Source of the DNA: an uncultured Candidatus Saccharibacteria bacterium
GTDB taxonomy: Bacteria > Patescibacteriota > Saccharimonadia > Saccharimonadales > Saccharimonadaceae
Length of the DNA: 44,762 nucleotides
Reading direction: 5' to 3'
NCBI GenBank assembly: GCA_938036785.1
Contig: CALHWE010000008.1
Span: forward strand, 1-44,762
Positions 1 through 7,227 of this stretch are shown in pieces. The notes beneath the pieces are model-generated. The model searched no databases. It was not told where the DNA came from and saw only the letters and a program-made list of their open reading frames with translations. Both the position numbers and the translations under genes were made by a program. How positions within the stretch are numbered: the first letter of the stretch is position 1; every line of letters starts with the position of its first letter.

Positions 1-741
1 CCTTCTTATCCTAATCGATCACAGCTGGCGGCTCTACCCCAGACTCAGCCTGCGCCACCACCATATTATCCACAGCAGTCATCAGAGCCAACGCTCCAGG
101 ATAGCCTCACCCAACCAGCCGAGCAATCACCCACTCAGCAGCCTGCCCCTCTCGTTATGCAGCCAGCTCCCCAGCCTGCACCAGTAATGATGGATGCCAA
201 TTACAGTAGCGTTTTCGACGGTACACCACTGGTCATGGCAACGCCCGTCTCACACTATCGCAATCGCACCATCTTTAGCCAAGTGCCTTGTGTGCTCGAA
301 TGGACGACAGCCAATCGCATCCGCGCCATCGACTTCGACTCCAAAACAAACCAAATGATCGGTGTAGTACTCGACATCGATCCACAGCAGATTACCAAAG
401 CGGCGGTCGAGGCAAGCTTTATCATTATCTGGGTCAATGGTCAGCGTATTCAATTCGACTTTGCTGGAGCGAGCACCCAGCTGCTGACAGGCCTTGGTGC
501 TGCAGTGTCACCTGGCATTGGCGGTACTCTCTATGGCCACAACATCGAACAAGCCTTCAACAACGACTACGACTGGTGGTGGGCCGCCATCCAAGCCTAC
601 GCACCCTATGCTAAGATTGTTGACGGCTTCGAGCGCGACGCGATGATTATCAACAATGGCGTCAACATTGGCCTCATCATAGCTTTTGTGATACCAATCA
701 TAGTAGTACTTATCGCCTTTATTATGGCATTATTATCATAA
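1..741 (+). CDS. Pro/Gln-rich C-terminally anchored membrane protein, 5' partial
   Basis: The reading frame is open from base 1, so the gene begins upstream of the window; the first ATG inside (157) is not a convincing start. The visible N-terminal part (bases 1-190) is rich in Pro, Gln, Ala and Tyr and probably disordered. A globular domain of about 150 residues follows (Tyr-Ser-Ser-Val-Phe-Asp-Gly-Thr at its start, an Asp-Asp-Trp-Trp-Trp-like aromatic patch near its end). The last ~25 residues are one hydrophobic segment with almost nothing after it, a tail-anchor arrangement. The globular domain is clearly paralogous to that of the next gene. I do not recognise a named family. The disordered N-terminus plus C-terminal membrane helix suggests a cytoplasm-facing or surface membrane protein; topology is not determined. 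Confidence 0.75.
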   Translation, partial: PSYPNRSQLAALPQTQPAPPPYYPQQSSEPTLQDSLTQPAEQSPTQQPAPLVMQPAPQPAPVMMDANYSSVFDGTPLVMATPVSHYRNRTIFSQVPCVLEWTTANRIRAIDFDSKTNQMIGVVLDIDPQQITKAAVEASFIIIWVNGQRIQFDFAGASTQLLTGLGAAVSPGIGGTLYGHNIEQAFNNDYDWWWAAIQAYAPYAKIVDGFERDAMIINNGVNIGLIIAFVIPIIVVLIAFIMALLS

Positions 742-821
742 AACCAGATGACTCCAGCAAGCTGATTGACTTATTTTCTAATAAACAACAGCGCCAAAGA
801 CACCATATAATAGATACAGCA

Positions 822-843
822 AATGCAGGCATGCTCCTGCATT
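822..843 (+). terminator. Possible hairpin terminator
   Basis: AATGCAGG (822-829) and CCTGCATT (836-843) form an 8-bp perfect stem with a 6-base loop, 80 bases after the first gene. The T-run after it is poor (GTTACTTC), so termination strength is uncertain. Confidence 0.4.
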
Positions 844-899
844 GTTACTTCTATAGGAAGTCTACAACCAAAAATATATACCGCAAAACATATTCGTAC

Positions 900-927
900 T
901 TGCCGATCTCAAGTTATATAGTATAAT
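900..927 (+). promoter_or_regulatory. Promoter of the second paralogue, leaderless
   Basis: TTGCCG (900-905), a 16-base spacer and TATAAT (922-927). The ATG at 934 is only 6 bases after the -10 box, so transcription should begin at or next to the start codon. No Shine-Dalgarno sequence is present. Confidence 0.7.
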
Positions 928-933
928 ACTTCC

Positions 934-1650
934 ATGAATCAGCAGCCCACGACACCTGTATACCCGCAAACCACCTTATACTACCCACCAACACCAGCTA
1001 TGCAACCCGCACCACCAATTGGCCGGACTCCTGTTGCAGCAAACCCTCTCCCTCAGCCCATTATGCAGCCAATGCAGTTACCTACTGCCCAATCATTGCA
1101 ACCTACTATTGAGGCTAGTTATAGCAGCGTCTTTGATGGCACACCACTCATTGCAGCAACATTTGTCTGGTATAGCACTGGTTATTTCAATGAGACACCC
1201 TGTGTTCTCGAATGGACGAGCACCAACCGTATCCGTGCTATTGATGTAGATGCTTCGATGGGTCAATCAATCGGTGTTATCTTTGACATCGACCCACAGC
1301 AGATTACCAAAGCAAGAACTGAGTCAAGCTTTATTATTATCTGGGTCAACGGTCAACGCAACCAATTTAACTTTGCCGGAGCGAACACGCGATTACTCAA
1401 CGCCTTGAGCGCCGGTGTGTCACCTGGTATGGGAATCCTTTATTATTCCCATACCGTTCAAGATGCTCTCAATAACCACTACAACTGGTGGTGGTGGAAT
1501 ATTCAGACATACGCACCATCTGCCAAATTCGTTGATGGTGACGACCAAGGACTCAAGATTGGCGTTGCTATTGGTCTTGCAATACCTTTCATGGCTTTTG
1601 TTCTTGCAGTTATTGTAGTTATTATACAGATGGCATCACACCACCCTTAA
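934..1650 (+). CDS. Pro/Gln-rich C-terminally anchored membrane protein (paralogue)
   Basis: This 238-residue protein has a Pro/Gln/Tyr/Thr-rich N-terminus (residues 1-~62), a globular domain (~63-200) and a single C-terminal membrane helix (~208-232). The globular part matches the preceding gene almost throughout. Shared stretches include VFDGTPL, PCVLEWT, NRIRAID, DIDPQQITKA, SFIIIWVNGQR and a Trp-rich patch before YAP. The N-terminal tails and the last residues differ, so the pair arose by tandem duplication with relaxed constraint on the tails. The start at 934 is supported by a promoter whose -10 box ends 6 bases upstream. The gene has its own promoter and is probably not co-transcribed with its neighbour. 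I recognise no named family; a lineage-specific envelope protein is my inference. Confidence 0.85.
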   Translation: MNQQPTTPVYPQTTLYYPPTPAMQPAPPIGRTPVAANPLPQPIMQPMQLPTAQSLQPTIEASYSSVFDGTPLIAATFVWYSTGYFNETPCVLEWTSTNRIRAIDVDASMGQSIGVIFDIDPQQITKARTESSFIIIWVNGQRNQFNFAGANTRLLNALSAGVSPGMGILYYSHTVQDALNNHYNWWWWNIQTYAPSAKFVDGDDQGLKIGVAIGLAIPFMAFVLAVIVVIIQMASHHP

Positions 1651-1756
1651 AGAACTCCCGGGTTTTGTGCTGAGCTTGAAGGTGCTAACGCAAATCTGCG
1701 TAAGATAGTGGCCAACCGGAGCGACACAAGAATTTAATTCAATCTAGGCAAACTAT

Positions 1757-1785
1757 TTGACCAATCTCCTCTGATGCGTCATAAT
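1757..1785 (+). promoter_or_regulatory. Promoter of the secreted-protein gene
   Basis: TTGACC (1757-1762), a 17-base spacer and CATAAT (1780-1785), 8 bases before the ATG at 1794. The 5' leader would be about 0-2 bases. Confidence 0.65.
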
Positions 1786-1793
1786 GGGGAGCT

Positions 1794-2348
1794 ATGAAGC
1801 GCACTTTTCTTGCTGTTGTTATGATTGCTACTGCTGCACTTGGCTCTCCAGCCTATGCCGAGCCTGCTGCACCGCTTAGCAACGATCAACTCACTCAAAT
1901 AAAACAAAACTGCGTCCGCGTCAAGTCTAACCTGCGGCGCATCCACGCTAATGATGGGCTCGTCCGGGTTAACCAAGGGCAGCAGTACGAGGTGATTGCC
2001 ACCCGTCTGATGGCCCCACTCAATAGCCGCATTGCTCTCAACCGGCTCGATGGTGTGGAGCTTGCCAAGACAACGGTAGAATACAATACTCAGCTTACCG
2101 CTTTCCGCAGCGAATACCGCCAGTACGAAGAGAAGTTATCTGAGCTGCTACGTATCGACTGCACCGACCAACCGGTCGAGTTCTACTACCGCATCAAGCC
2201 CGTGCGCGAACATCGCAAACGAGTAGCTGATGTCGCTTTGCGACTCAACCAGCTACTGAGCCAATATGGCTCACAGTTCGACGTATTTTATAGTAAGCAA
2301 TTCCCTGCCAAGAAGGAGGTGCCGAGTGCCCAGCAGCCAGCCCAATAA
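1794..2348 (+). CDS. Secreted helical protein, function unknown
   Basis: This 184-residue protein starts with a classical signal peptide: Lys-Arg at positions 2-3, a hydrophobic core at ~4-18 and a likely signal peptidase I site after Ala-Tyr-Ala (~22). The mature part is polar, rich in Arg, Gln, Leu and Glu, and looks mainly helical, with two Cys residues that could form a disulfide. The C-terminal tail is Pro/Gln/Ala-rich. The 3' end overlaps the next gene by 23 bases, which suggests one operon. I see no catalytic motif and recognise no family. The arrangement of a secreted protein and a small membrane protein suggests a joint envelope role, which is an inference. Confidence 0.8.
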   Translation: MKRTFLAVVMIATAALGSPAYAEPAAPLSNDQLTQIKQNCVRVKSNLRRIHANDGLVRVNQGQQYEVIATRLMAPLNSRIALNRLDGVELAKTTVEYNTQLTAFRSEYRQYEEKLSELLRIDCTDQPVEFYYRIKPVREHRKRVADVALRLNQLLSQYGSQFDVFYSKQFPAKKEVPSAQQPAQ

Positions 2349-2742
2349 GATCGACTTCGAGCGCCAGCTGAGCACTATGCGCGAGCACCGTTTTTTGGTG
2401 ATGATCTGTGGGGTAATCGCCATTGCGGGCATCATGGTATGGATTGCAATGGACATGTACAATACCAGTGGTGCAGCGCAGGTTGATCTCAGTCGGCCTG
2501 GCTTCCAGGAGGTGCGCAAGCAAGCCGCTCGCGATGCTGAGCCCGAGACGTACAAAACCGAAGGTAGCGTTACTAAGCAATCGCTCGACGAGTTTAAAAA
2601 AATGTACCAGCAGCGCCGCAGCAAAATCGCCGATGGCACCTTTGACCCAAACGTCCTGAGTGACGAATCACTCCAGCTCTTCTCCACCAATAGCGACACT
2701 GAGAACCAGCAACAAACGCAAGCGCCAGCTGAGCAGCAATAG
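2326..2742 (+). CDS. Single-pass membrane protein, function unknown
   Basis: I set the start at GTG 2326, not at the longer upstream ATG 2266. A full AAGGAGG lies at 2313-2319, 6 bases before it, and this start leaves only a 23-base overlap with the upstream gene. The protein has 138 residues: a short basic/acidic N-terminus, one membrane helix (~24-45, Ile/Val/Ala/Met-rich) and a polar tail of ~90 residues ending in Gln-rich low complexity. The tail is probably extracytoplasmic. A strong hairpin terminator follows, so this pair of genes forms a closed unit. No family recognised. Confidence 0.75.
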   Translation: MPSSQPNKIDFERQLSTMREHRFLVMICGVIAIAGIMVWIAMDMYNTSGAAQVDLSRPGFQEVRKQAARDAEPETYKTEGSVTKQSLDEFKKMYQQRRSKIADGTFDPNVLSDESLQLFSTNSDTENQQQTQAPAEQQ

Positions 2743-2765
2743 CGCCTCACGCTGGCAGCGCACCT

Positions 2766-2800
2766 AAAACTCGCTTTAGTAACAAGCGAGTTTTATTTTT
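2766..2800 (+). terminator. Rho-independent terminator
   Basis: AAAACTCGCTT (2766-2776) pairs with AAGCGAGTTTT (2784-2794) around a 7-base loop, followed by ATTTTT. This is a strong 11-bp stem with a T-rich 3' side. Confidence 0.85.
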
Positions 2801-2945
2801 CTATTAATCTACTTTTATCTCTGTAGCTCAGCTTTATTTATGCTTACAAAAGAGAAAATAACAAAATAAGAGAATGAGCTAATATTGCAAAAGAAGGATC
2901 TTAATCTGCAGATAGCTAGAACTACACAGCGTAAGCCAACATAAT

Positions 2946-2975
2946 TTGACATTATTACCCCTTTAGTGATATAAT
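2946..2975 (+). promoter_or_regulatory. Consensus promoter of the metalloprotease-like gene
   Basis: TTGACA (2946-2951), an 18-base spacer and TATAAT (2970-2975), both perfect hexamers. The ATG at 2985 lies 9 bases after the -10 box, so the leader is at most a few bases. Confidence 0.8.
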
Positions 2976-2984
2976 ATAGTTACT

Positions 2985-4454
2985 ATGACTCGCTCAAAAT
3001 CTGAAGCTGCGCCAGACGACTCAGTCAAAAAAACACCACAACATCTCTCGCGCCGTGAGGCGTTGGCAGCAGCTTGCCTCGGAGCACTGAGTGCTCTACT
3101 CAGCGGCGACACCCCTCAGCCTTCTGCAGAACAGTGCCAAGACCACGAGAATGATTCATTCCAGCCGGTTGTTGTCCGGCTTGGTGTTGTGGCGCTCAAC
3201 GCCGCTGGCTTCGAACCTGGCAAGAGTAACGAAGAGATATTCGAAGAAGTGCATGTCCATACCAGCCGCATTACCCACACAACTCGTGGTGCGTATGAGT
3301 TCCACATTACCGAGTTTGTCTGCAACACTGCGCCAGATAGCACCCGCACCAAAGAAGATGGCACGACCGAATACTATTACTCCAACGACCAAATCAAAAA
3401 AATCGCTGAAGAATACCGCGAGCAGCTAGACGTGCAGGATGGTGAGCATTCACTCATGCTGATGGCCGTTAACACAGCAGGTGTGGAGAATGATGTACTC
3501 GGCCTTGCCTTCCAGAGCACCGACGAAGACAAAGCCAAGGGTGGTAACGGCCCGATAGTGCTTGTGCTGAGTAACAAGACTGGTGGCAACGTATACAGCC
3601 ATGAGATTGGGCACATACTCTCGAGAGATGAGAAAAACGACGACCCCAGCAAGGAAAAGCAGTTCGGCAAAGGCATGGGGCATGAGATGGTAATGGACTG
3701 CCGCATTACCGATGCCGAAGGTAATATAACGCAGTATTGTGCTGTCGATACCATCCAGCAGCTGCTTGCTATGGGCTGCGGCCTCAGCAAGCGCGATAAG
3801 TCTGACGCTGTGAATGAATACGCCTCCCCCGTCACTGTCATGGGTAACTCCATGGTCTACACCGATGCAGATACAAAGGTGAGCCAAATAACGAATGAAG
3901 TCACCGCAACAGAGGAGCACAAACCAATCTACTCGCCCGCTGAGCTCGCCTTCCTCGATTCGCGCCTCCAGGTAGAGTGCACCACATCGGCCGATGGACG
4001 CTATCCGCTCTCGTATGACTTTCGCAAACGTTTCGCTCTAGCATACTCACTACCCGCTGACCACGCGCTCAAGACGATCCTCCCCAAGGCCGATACGCTG
4101 GTCTTTGCGCCAATCATCGAGTATATCGACAAAGATACGCCATTTGACTCGACCAATCCAGATGCAGCCCAGCGCCGCATTGGTGTCTTTGCCACGTGGG
4201 ACAATGGCCGCGGTACGGCGCTGCTAGATGTAAGCTTATTTAATGAAATTAACTACGGCAGCCAAGAAGAGAATGTTATTTACGCCGATGAGCAGCTTGG
4301 TATCGTTGCTGTCTCAGGCTACGACAAGACCGATGGTGAATATGTGCGGATTGTTAGCCTTAGCTCGCAAGAAGGCACCACTCTGCTAGATGAGGCACGG
4401 ACGCGCACTGCCGAGCGCAATCAGCTTCTCCTCAAGCCTAAGCAAGCAAACTAG
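2985..4454 (+). CDS. Exported putative zinc metalloprotease (HEIGH motif)
   Basis: This protein has 489 residues. The N-terminal ~22 residues are polar, followed by Ser-Arg-Arg-Glu-Ala-Leu and an Ala/Leu-rich hydrophobic stretch (~26-40). That resembles a twin-arginine signal sequence, although Tat export is unproven here. His-Glu-Ile-Gly-His at 206-210 is a canonical HExxH zinc site; a third ligand is not obvious, because the region after it (ILSRDEKND) does not fit the metzincin HExxHxxGxxH/D spacing. The region before it (~60-200) looks like the mixed alpha/beta lead-in of a metallopeptidase. The ~200 residues after it may be a beta-rich accessory domain. I infer a secreted or periplasm-facing peptidase. 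It has its own consensus promoter and no partner gene. Confidence 0.7.
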   Translation: MTRSKSEAAPDDSVKKTPQHLSRREALAAACLGALSALLSGDTPQPSAEQCQDHENDSFQPVVVRLGVVALNAAGFEPGKSNEEIFEEVHVHTSRITHTTRGAYEFHITEFVCNTAPDSTRTKEDGTTEYYYSNDQIKKIAEEYREQLDVQDGEHSLMLMAVNTAGVENDVLGLAFQSTDEDKAKGGNGPIVLVLSNKTGGNVYSHEIGHILSRDEKNDDPSKEKQFGKGMGHEMVMDCRITDAEGNITQYCAVDTIQQLLAMGCGLSKRDKSDAVNEYASPVTVMGNSMVYTDADTKVSQITNEVTATEEHKPIYSPAELAFLDSRLQVECTTSADGRYPLSYDFRKRFALAYSLPADHALKTILPKADTLVFAPIIEYIDKDTPFDSTNPDAAQRRIGVFATWDNGRGTALLDVSLFNEINYGSQEENVIYADEQLGIVAVSGYDKTDGEYVRIVSLSSQEGTTLLDEARTRTAERNQLLLKPKQAN

Positions 4455-4458
4455 TCGT

Positions 4459-4476
4459 AAGCTAGATTTGTAGCTT
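4459..4476 (+). terminator. Weak hairpin after the metalloprotease gene
   Basis: AAGCTA (4459-4464) pairs with TAGCTT (4471-4476) around a 6-base loop just after the stop codon. The stem is only 6 bp and no T-run follows. Confidence 0.25.
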
Positions 4477-4511
4477 ATCTATTGCCCTATACTTATCTTG
4501 CACACTGTTAC

Positions 4512-4538
4512 AATGAACATTCTGCTCAGATATTCATT
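4512..4538. promoter_or_regulatory. Dyad AATGAACAT-N9-ATATTCATT, copy 1
   Basis: The arms are 4512-4520 and 4530-4538 with a 9-base centre. The core TGAAYAT-N9-ATRTTCA recurs at 5272-5294 and 19370-19392. One C-A mismatch in the arms would weaken an RNA hairpin, so a DNA-binding dimer site fits better. It lies about 110 bases before the VIT1-like start codon. Confidence 0.45.
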
Positions 4539-4611
4539 AATTACCTCAGTGGTGAGACGCCCATTACCTCCATCTTGTGATCTTCATCATGCCTCCACTG
4601 GCTGCTCGCTT

Positions 4612-4639
4612 TTGCATTTGCACCACACTATGCTATACT
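4612..4639 (+). promoter_or_regulatory. Promoter of the VIT1-like gene
   Basis: TTGCAT (4612-4617), a 16-base spacer and TATACT (4634-4639), 9 bases before the ATG at 4649. The GCTATACTAA context recurs before the genes at 6961, 11205 and 19944. Confidence 0.6.
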
Positions 4640-4648
4640 AACCAAGTT

Positions 4649-5191
4649 ATGAATATGAAACCTGTCCTCAAACGTTATATTTCTGAATTTGTCTATGGTG
4701 CAGTCGATGGTACCGTCACAACCTTTGCTGTGGTAGCAGCCAGTGCTGGTGCAGGTATCTCGAGTGCAATTATCTTGGTGCTGGGCGCAGCTAACCTCAT
4801 CGCCGATGGCTTCTCGATGGGTGCTAGTGCCTACCTCGCAGCCAGCGCTGAGCATGATGAGTCAGCGCGGAGTACAAGCAAACGCGCCTCGCCAAAAATC
4901 ATCGGCTTCATGACCTTTGCTGCCTTTGTCGTTGTTGGTAGTGTGCCTGTTATCCCCTATCTTGCCCATGTGCTGGCACGCGGCTCGAGCGCGGCTCACC
5001 CCATGCTGTTTTATATCAGCTCAGGAGCGACAGCGCTCACCTTTGTGGCAATTGGCTATATCAAGGGCAAAGTTGGTGGTGAGAATCCACTCGTTGCTGC
5101 TCTGCAAACTCTCGCTCTCGGTGCTATTGCTGCTGCCCTGGCCTATGGCGCTGGGACAGTGCTCGCTGGGTGGCTTGGCGTGCAGCTGTAG
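4649..5191 (+). CDS. VIT1/CCC1-family metal transporter
   Basis: I place the start at ATG 4649 because the promoter -10 box (4634-4639) lies downstream of the longer alternative start at 4577. The 180-residue product carries the VIT1/CCC1 signature near its N-terminus: a first helix with Asp-Gly-Thr-Val-Thr-Thr-Phe, then Leu-Gly-Ala-Ala-Asn-Leu-Ile-Ala-Asp-Gly-Phe-Ser-Met-Gly. In this family these Asp/Met-rich positions line the Fe(II)/Mn(II) path. Five hydrophobic segments are visible. The family moves Fe(II) or Mn(II) out of the cytosol. The protein is shorter than vacuolar VIT1 because it lacks the long cytoplasmic metal-binding loop, as is common in short bacterial members. A matching dyad lies on each side of the gene (4512-4538 and 5270-5296), hinting at regulation. 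The metal is not determined. Confidence 0.85.
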   Translation: MNMKPVLKRYISEFVYGAVDGTVTTFAVVAASAGAGISSAIILVLGAANLIADGFSMGASAYLAASAEHDESARSTSKRASPKIIGFMTFAAFVVVGSVPVIPYLAHVLARGSSAAHPMLFYISSGATALTFVAIGYIKGKVGGENPLVAALQTLALGAIAAALAYGAGTVLAGWLGVQL

Positions 5192-5269
5192 GAGTGGTCA
5201 AGAGTCTTATTACCTTGAATCTCCGTTATGTGGCTATTGTCTCACCATGACTTCCTTACCTTTCATAAA

Positions 5270-5296
5270 AATGAATATACCTATTAGATATTCATT
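5270..5296. promoter_or_regulatory. Dyad AATGAATAT-N9-ATATTCATT, copy 2
   Basis: Perfect 9-bp arms (5270-5278 and 5288-5296) around a 9-base centre, 79 bases after the VIT1-like stop. It has the same arm sequence and spacing as copy 1. No gene starts beside it, so it could also be a weak hairpin terminator, though the T-run is lacking. Confidence 0.45.
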
Positions 5297-5381
5297 GTCT
5301 GCATAGGAAGCCAGGTGCAGGTCATAGGTTAGAAAGGCTGCTATTGTCACGCGCTGTCTAGCGCTAATGTCTCCACGTATC

Positions 5382-5678
5382 TTATGACTCACTCTTTGGT
5401 AGCTGATCGATCAGCTCCAGTAGCTTCTCCCAATCAGCTCGCCGGGTTTGGTCGATATCAACATCGACCGCATGGTCGCGAATCGCCGAGAGGAGCGGCT
5501 CTGCCTCTGGCGTGATCCATGGCTGCATCTCGAGCGGATAGGCTAGCTGGTCAGACATAAGCACCCCATCGCCATAGTCACTCACCAGCGTGTCGATCGT
5601 ATACTCTCGGCGAAGCATCCGCGCCCAATTCTGGCACAGTGTGATGGCTTCTTCTCGCGTGAGGGCTAGCTCACTCAT
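5382..5678 (-). CDS. Small soluble protein downstream of the MutY-like gene
   Basis: A 98-residue acidic protein (many Asp, Glu and Leu; no signal peptide or membrane helix) that starts four bases inside the end of the upstream glycosylase gene (ATGA overlap), so translation is probably coupled. Two or three helices are likely. I recognise no family. Its place behind a DNA-repair gene could mean a shared role, but nothing in the sequence shows this. Confidence 0.65.
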   Translation of the reverse strand: MSELALTREEAITLCQNWARMLRREYTIDTLVSDYGDGVLMSDQLAYPLEMQPWITPEAEPLLSAIRDHAVDVDIDQTRRADWEKLLELIDQLPKSES

Positions 5679-6430
5679 ATCAGCCCATCCTTCTGCAGCC
5701 CACTAAGCGCAGCAGCAAAACGCGGGTCACCGTGCAGCTCCTGGGTAATGGCACTCAGTGGCTGCCCCTGCGCCATGCGCCGTACAATCTCGCCCCGCAT
5801 TTGGCGCAGGCTGCCAGCAAAGCGCGACTGCCGCGTGTAGTGCCGGCTGGTGCCAAGCTGACCCTTGCCCGCCGCCTTGAGCTCAGCGCCGTAGTCCATC
5901 AGCGCCCAGAACCACTGGCGGGGCTGCTCTTTATCCATCGTCTGCTCCACCAGCGCCAACACCTCCTTATCCGCCACGCACTCCTGCCCAGCAAAAAAGT
6001 GATTAAAATACACCGTGCGAATATTGGTCTCTACAAAGGCGGTTGGGGTTTGATGCACGTAATTCATGATAGCTCCAGCGGTATTTACACCAATACCAGG
6101 CAACGCCATAAGGTCGGCCTGCGTCGCAATAGGTGCACCAGCAGCAATCGCCTGCGCCGCGCTGTGGAGGTACTTGGCCCGGCGGTTATACCCCAAGCCC
6201 TGCCAGGCCTGCAGCACCGCTGGCAGCTGAGCGGCCGCCAAAGCCTCGATGGTCGGGAACTGCGCAGTAAACTCGGCAAACTTAGGCAGCACCCGCGCCA
6301 CCTGCGTCTGCTGCAGCATCAGCTCACTCACCAGCACATAGTACAGCATTGGCTGGCTACGCCACGGCATGGGGCGGTAGAGCTGCTTGGCTTTGTGCCA
6401 TATCATGGCCTGAAATTGCGCTGTGTCCAT
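5675..6430 (-). CDS. MutY-like A/G mismatch DNA glycosylase, lacking the iron-sulfur cluster
   Basis: A 251-residue HhH-GPD glycosylase. The first catalytic Glu lies in Ser-Glu-Leu-Met-Leu-Gln-Gln-Thr-Gln (E36), as in MutY. The helix-hairpin-helix is Leu-Pro-Gly-Ile-Gly-Val-Asn-Thr-Ala-Gly-Ala (~110-120). The second catalytic acid, Asp in the MutY motif Asp-Gly-Asn-Val, is here Glu in Val-Glu-Thr-Asn-Ile-Arg (E134). The four-Cys [4Fe-4S] loop of classical MutY/Nth and the C-terminal NUDIX-like domain that recognises 8-oxoG are both missing. MutY removes adenine opposite 8-oxoguanine; here that role is inferred from the N-terminal domain. The -10 box (minus-strand TATACT, 6438-6443) ends 7 bases before the start codon. 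Confidence 0.85.
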   Translation of the reverse strand: MDTAQFQAMIWHKAKQLYRPMPWRSQPMLYYVLVSELMLQQTQVARVLPKFAEFTAQFPTIEALAAAQLPAVLQAWQGLGYNRRAKYLHSAAQAIAAGAPIATQADLMALPGIGVNTAGAIMNYVHQTPTAFVETNIRTVYFNHFFAGQECVADKEVLALVEQTMDKEQPRQWFWALMDYGAELKAAGKGQLGTSRHYTRQSRFAGSLRQMRGEIVRRMAQGQPLSAITQELHGDPRFAAALSGLQKDGLI

Positions 6431-6434
6431 AGAG

Positions 6435-6445
6435 TATAGTATACT
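6435..6445. promoter_or_regulatory. Overlapping divergent -10 boxes
   Basis: The nearly palindromic TATAGTATACT serves both directions: TATACT on the minus strand (6438-6443) lies 7 bases before the mutY-like ATG, and TATAGT/TATACT on the plus strand (6435-6445) lies before the small gene at 6452. The two promoters must compete for polymerase. Confidence 0.55.
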
Positions 6446-6451
6446 AGAAGG

Positions 6452-6625
6452 ATGAAACTATCTCGACTTATTCTCACAATCGCTATCGTCATTATTGCTG
6501 CGTGGCTGCTTGGTGCAGCACTAAAGCTGGCCGCATGGATCATCAACGGACTACTCTCGCTCGCAGCAATCGTCGTCATTATCTGGCTTATTATGATGTT
6601 TATCGAGAGCCGCAAGCAGAAATAA
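6452..6625 (+). CDS. 57-residue membrane protein
   Basis: ATG at 6452 is preceded by AGAAGG (6446-6451) and by the shared divergent promoter. The product has a basic N-terminus, two hydrophobic helices (~5-30 and ~32-51) and a basic tail (Glu-Ser-Arg-Lys-Gln-Lys), so both ends are probably cytoplasmic. It is too small to assign to a family. The clean start signals and uninterrupted hydrophobic pattern support a real gene. Confidence 0.6.
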   Translation: MKLSRLILTIAIVIIAAWLLGAALKLAAWIINGLLSLAAIVVIIWLIMMFIESRKQK

Positions 6626-6960
6626 TTTTCTGAGCTGCGCCGCTCTGTTACATTAGCTTTATTATGATAACTTAGCCAAGAACAGCTAGCGCTGTTCGTT
6701 TTGTAAATATCCCCTTCTTCGTCTTCCCTATGCTCTTGTGCGAGGCAATACAGTATGTAAGAGCTGCGCGTCATTTTCCTTTAGCCCTATGTAAATGGTT
6801 TGGTTTTTTATCTCACCTCCATAGGGTGTTTTCTTGTAAAGTGAGAGTAATATAGGGTACTAGTATAGCAATACATCACTTGATGTATACGCACACTCTA
6901 CCTCTGTTACTATGCTTTCACTCGTCGACCGTGCCTAGCTCATGCGCTATACTAAGAACA
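6626..6960. other. Intergenic region without a recognisable gene
   Basis: The 335 bases hold a 7-bp hairpin (GAACAGC 6680-6686 / GCTGTTC 6691-6697, 4-base loop, then GTTTTG) that may terminate the small membrane gene. Near 6785-6824 there is an inverted pair CCCTATG/CATAGGG. The promoter of the next gene lies at the right end. I see no further coding sequence or RNA gene. Confidence 0.4.
6925..6953 (+). promoter_or_regulatory. Promoter of the dinB operon
   Basis: TCGACC (6925-6930), a 17-base spacer and TATACT (6948-6953), 7 bases before the ATG at 6961. No LexA-type box is evident around it. Confidence 0.6.
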
Positions 6961-7227
6961 ATGGATGATGAACTATATCTTGATGAAGTCGTGGAGGTGG
7001 TAGCGATTTTTCGGCGTGGGCACCAGCCATGTCAGCCAGTCAAATTTCGGCGCGGTAATGGCCAGGAAGTGACGATTCGGCGAATCGGCCTAGGCTTCGA
7101 GCATCAGCGCGGTGCACGCACGGTACACATCTTCGATGTGACAGATGAGCAGGCTGATTACCGCCTCGAGTTTGACAGTATTACACTGGTATGGCGGCTC
7201 ACACGCGAGGCCGATCATGTCTCATAG
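6961..7227 (+). CDS. Small protein encoded before DNA polymerase IV
   Basis: I prefer ATG 6961 over the longer start at 6880 because the -10 box (6948-6953) lies between them. The 88-residue product is rich in Arg, Glu, Asp and Val and looks beta-rich, with one Cys and no membrane segment. The stop codon lies inside the start region of dinB (11-base overlap), so the two are translationally coupled. In many bacteria a small YolD-like or similar protein accompanies Y-family polymerases; I cannot show that this one belongs to such a family. A role as polymerase partner or regulator is inferred from position only. Confidence 0.7.
   Translation: MDDELYLDEVVEVVAIFRRGHQPCQPVKFRRGNGQEVTIRRIGLGFEHQRGARTVHIFDVTDEQADYRLEFDSITLVWRLTREADHVS

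Noticed and set aside
5732..6439. 235-codon open frame antisense to the MutY-like gene
   Set aside because: It mirrors a clearly conserved gene on the other strand, and its product is a His/Arg/Leu-rich sequence without motif or start signals.
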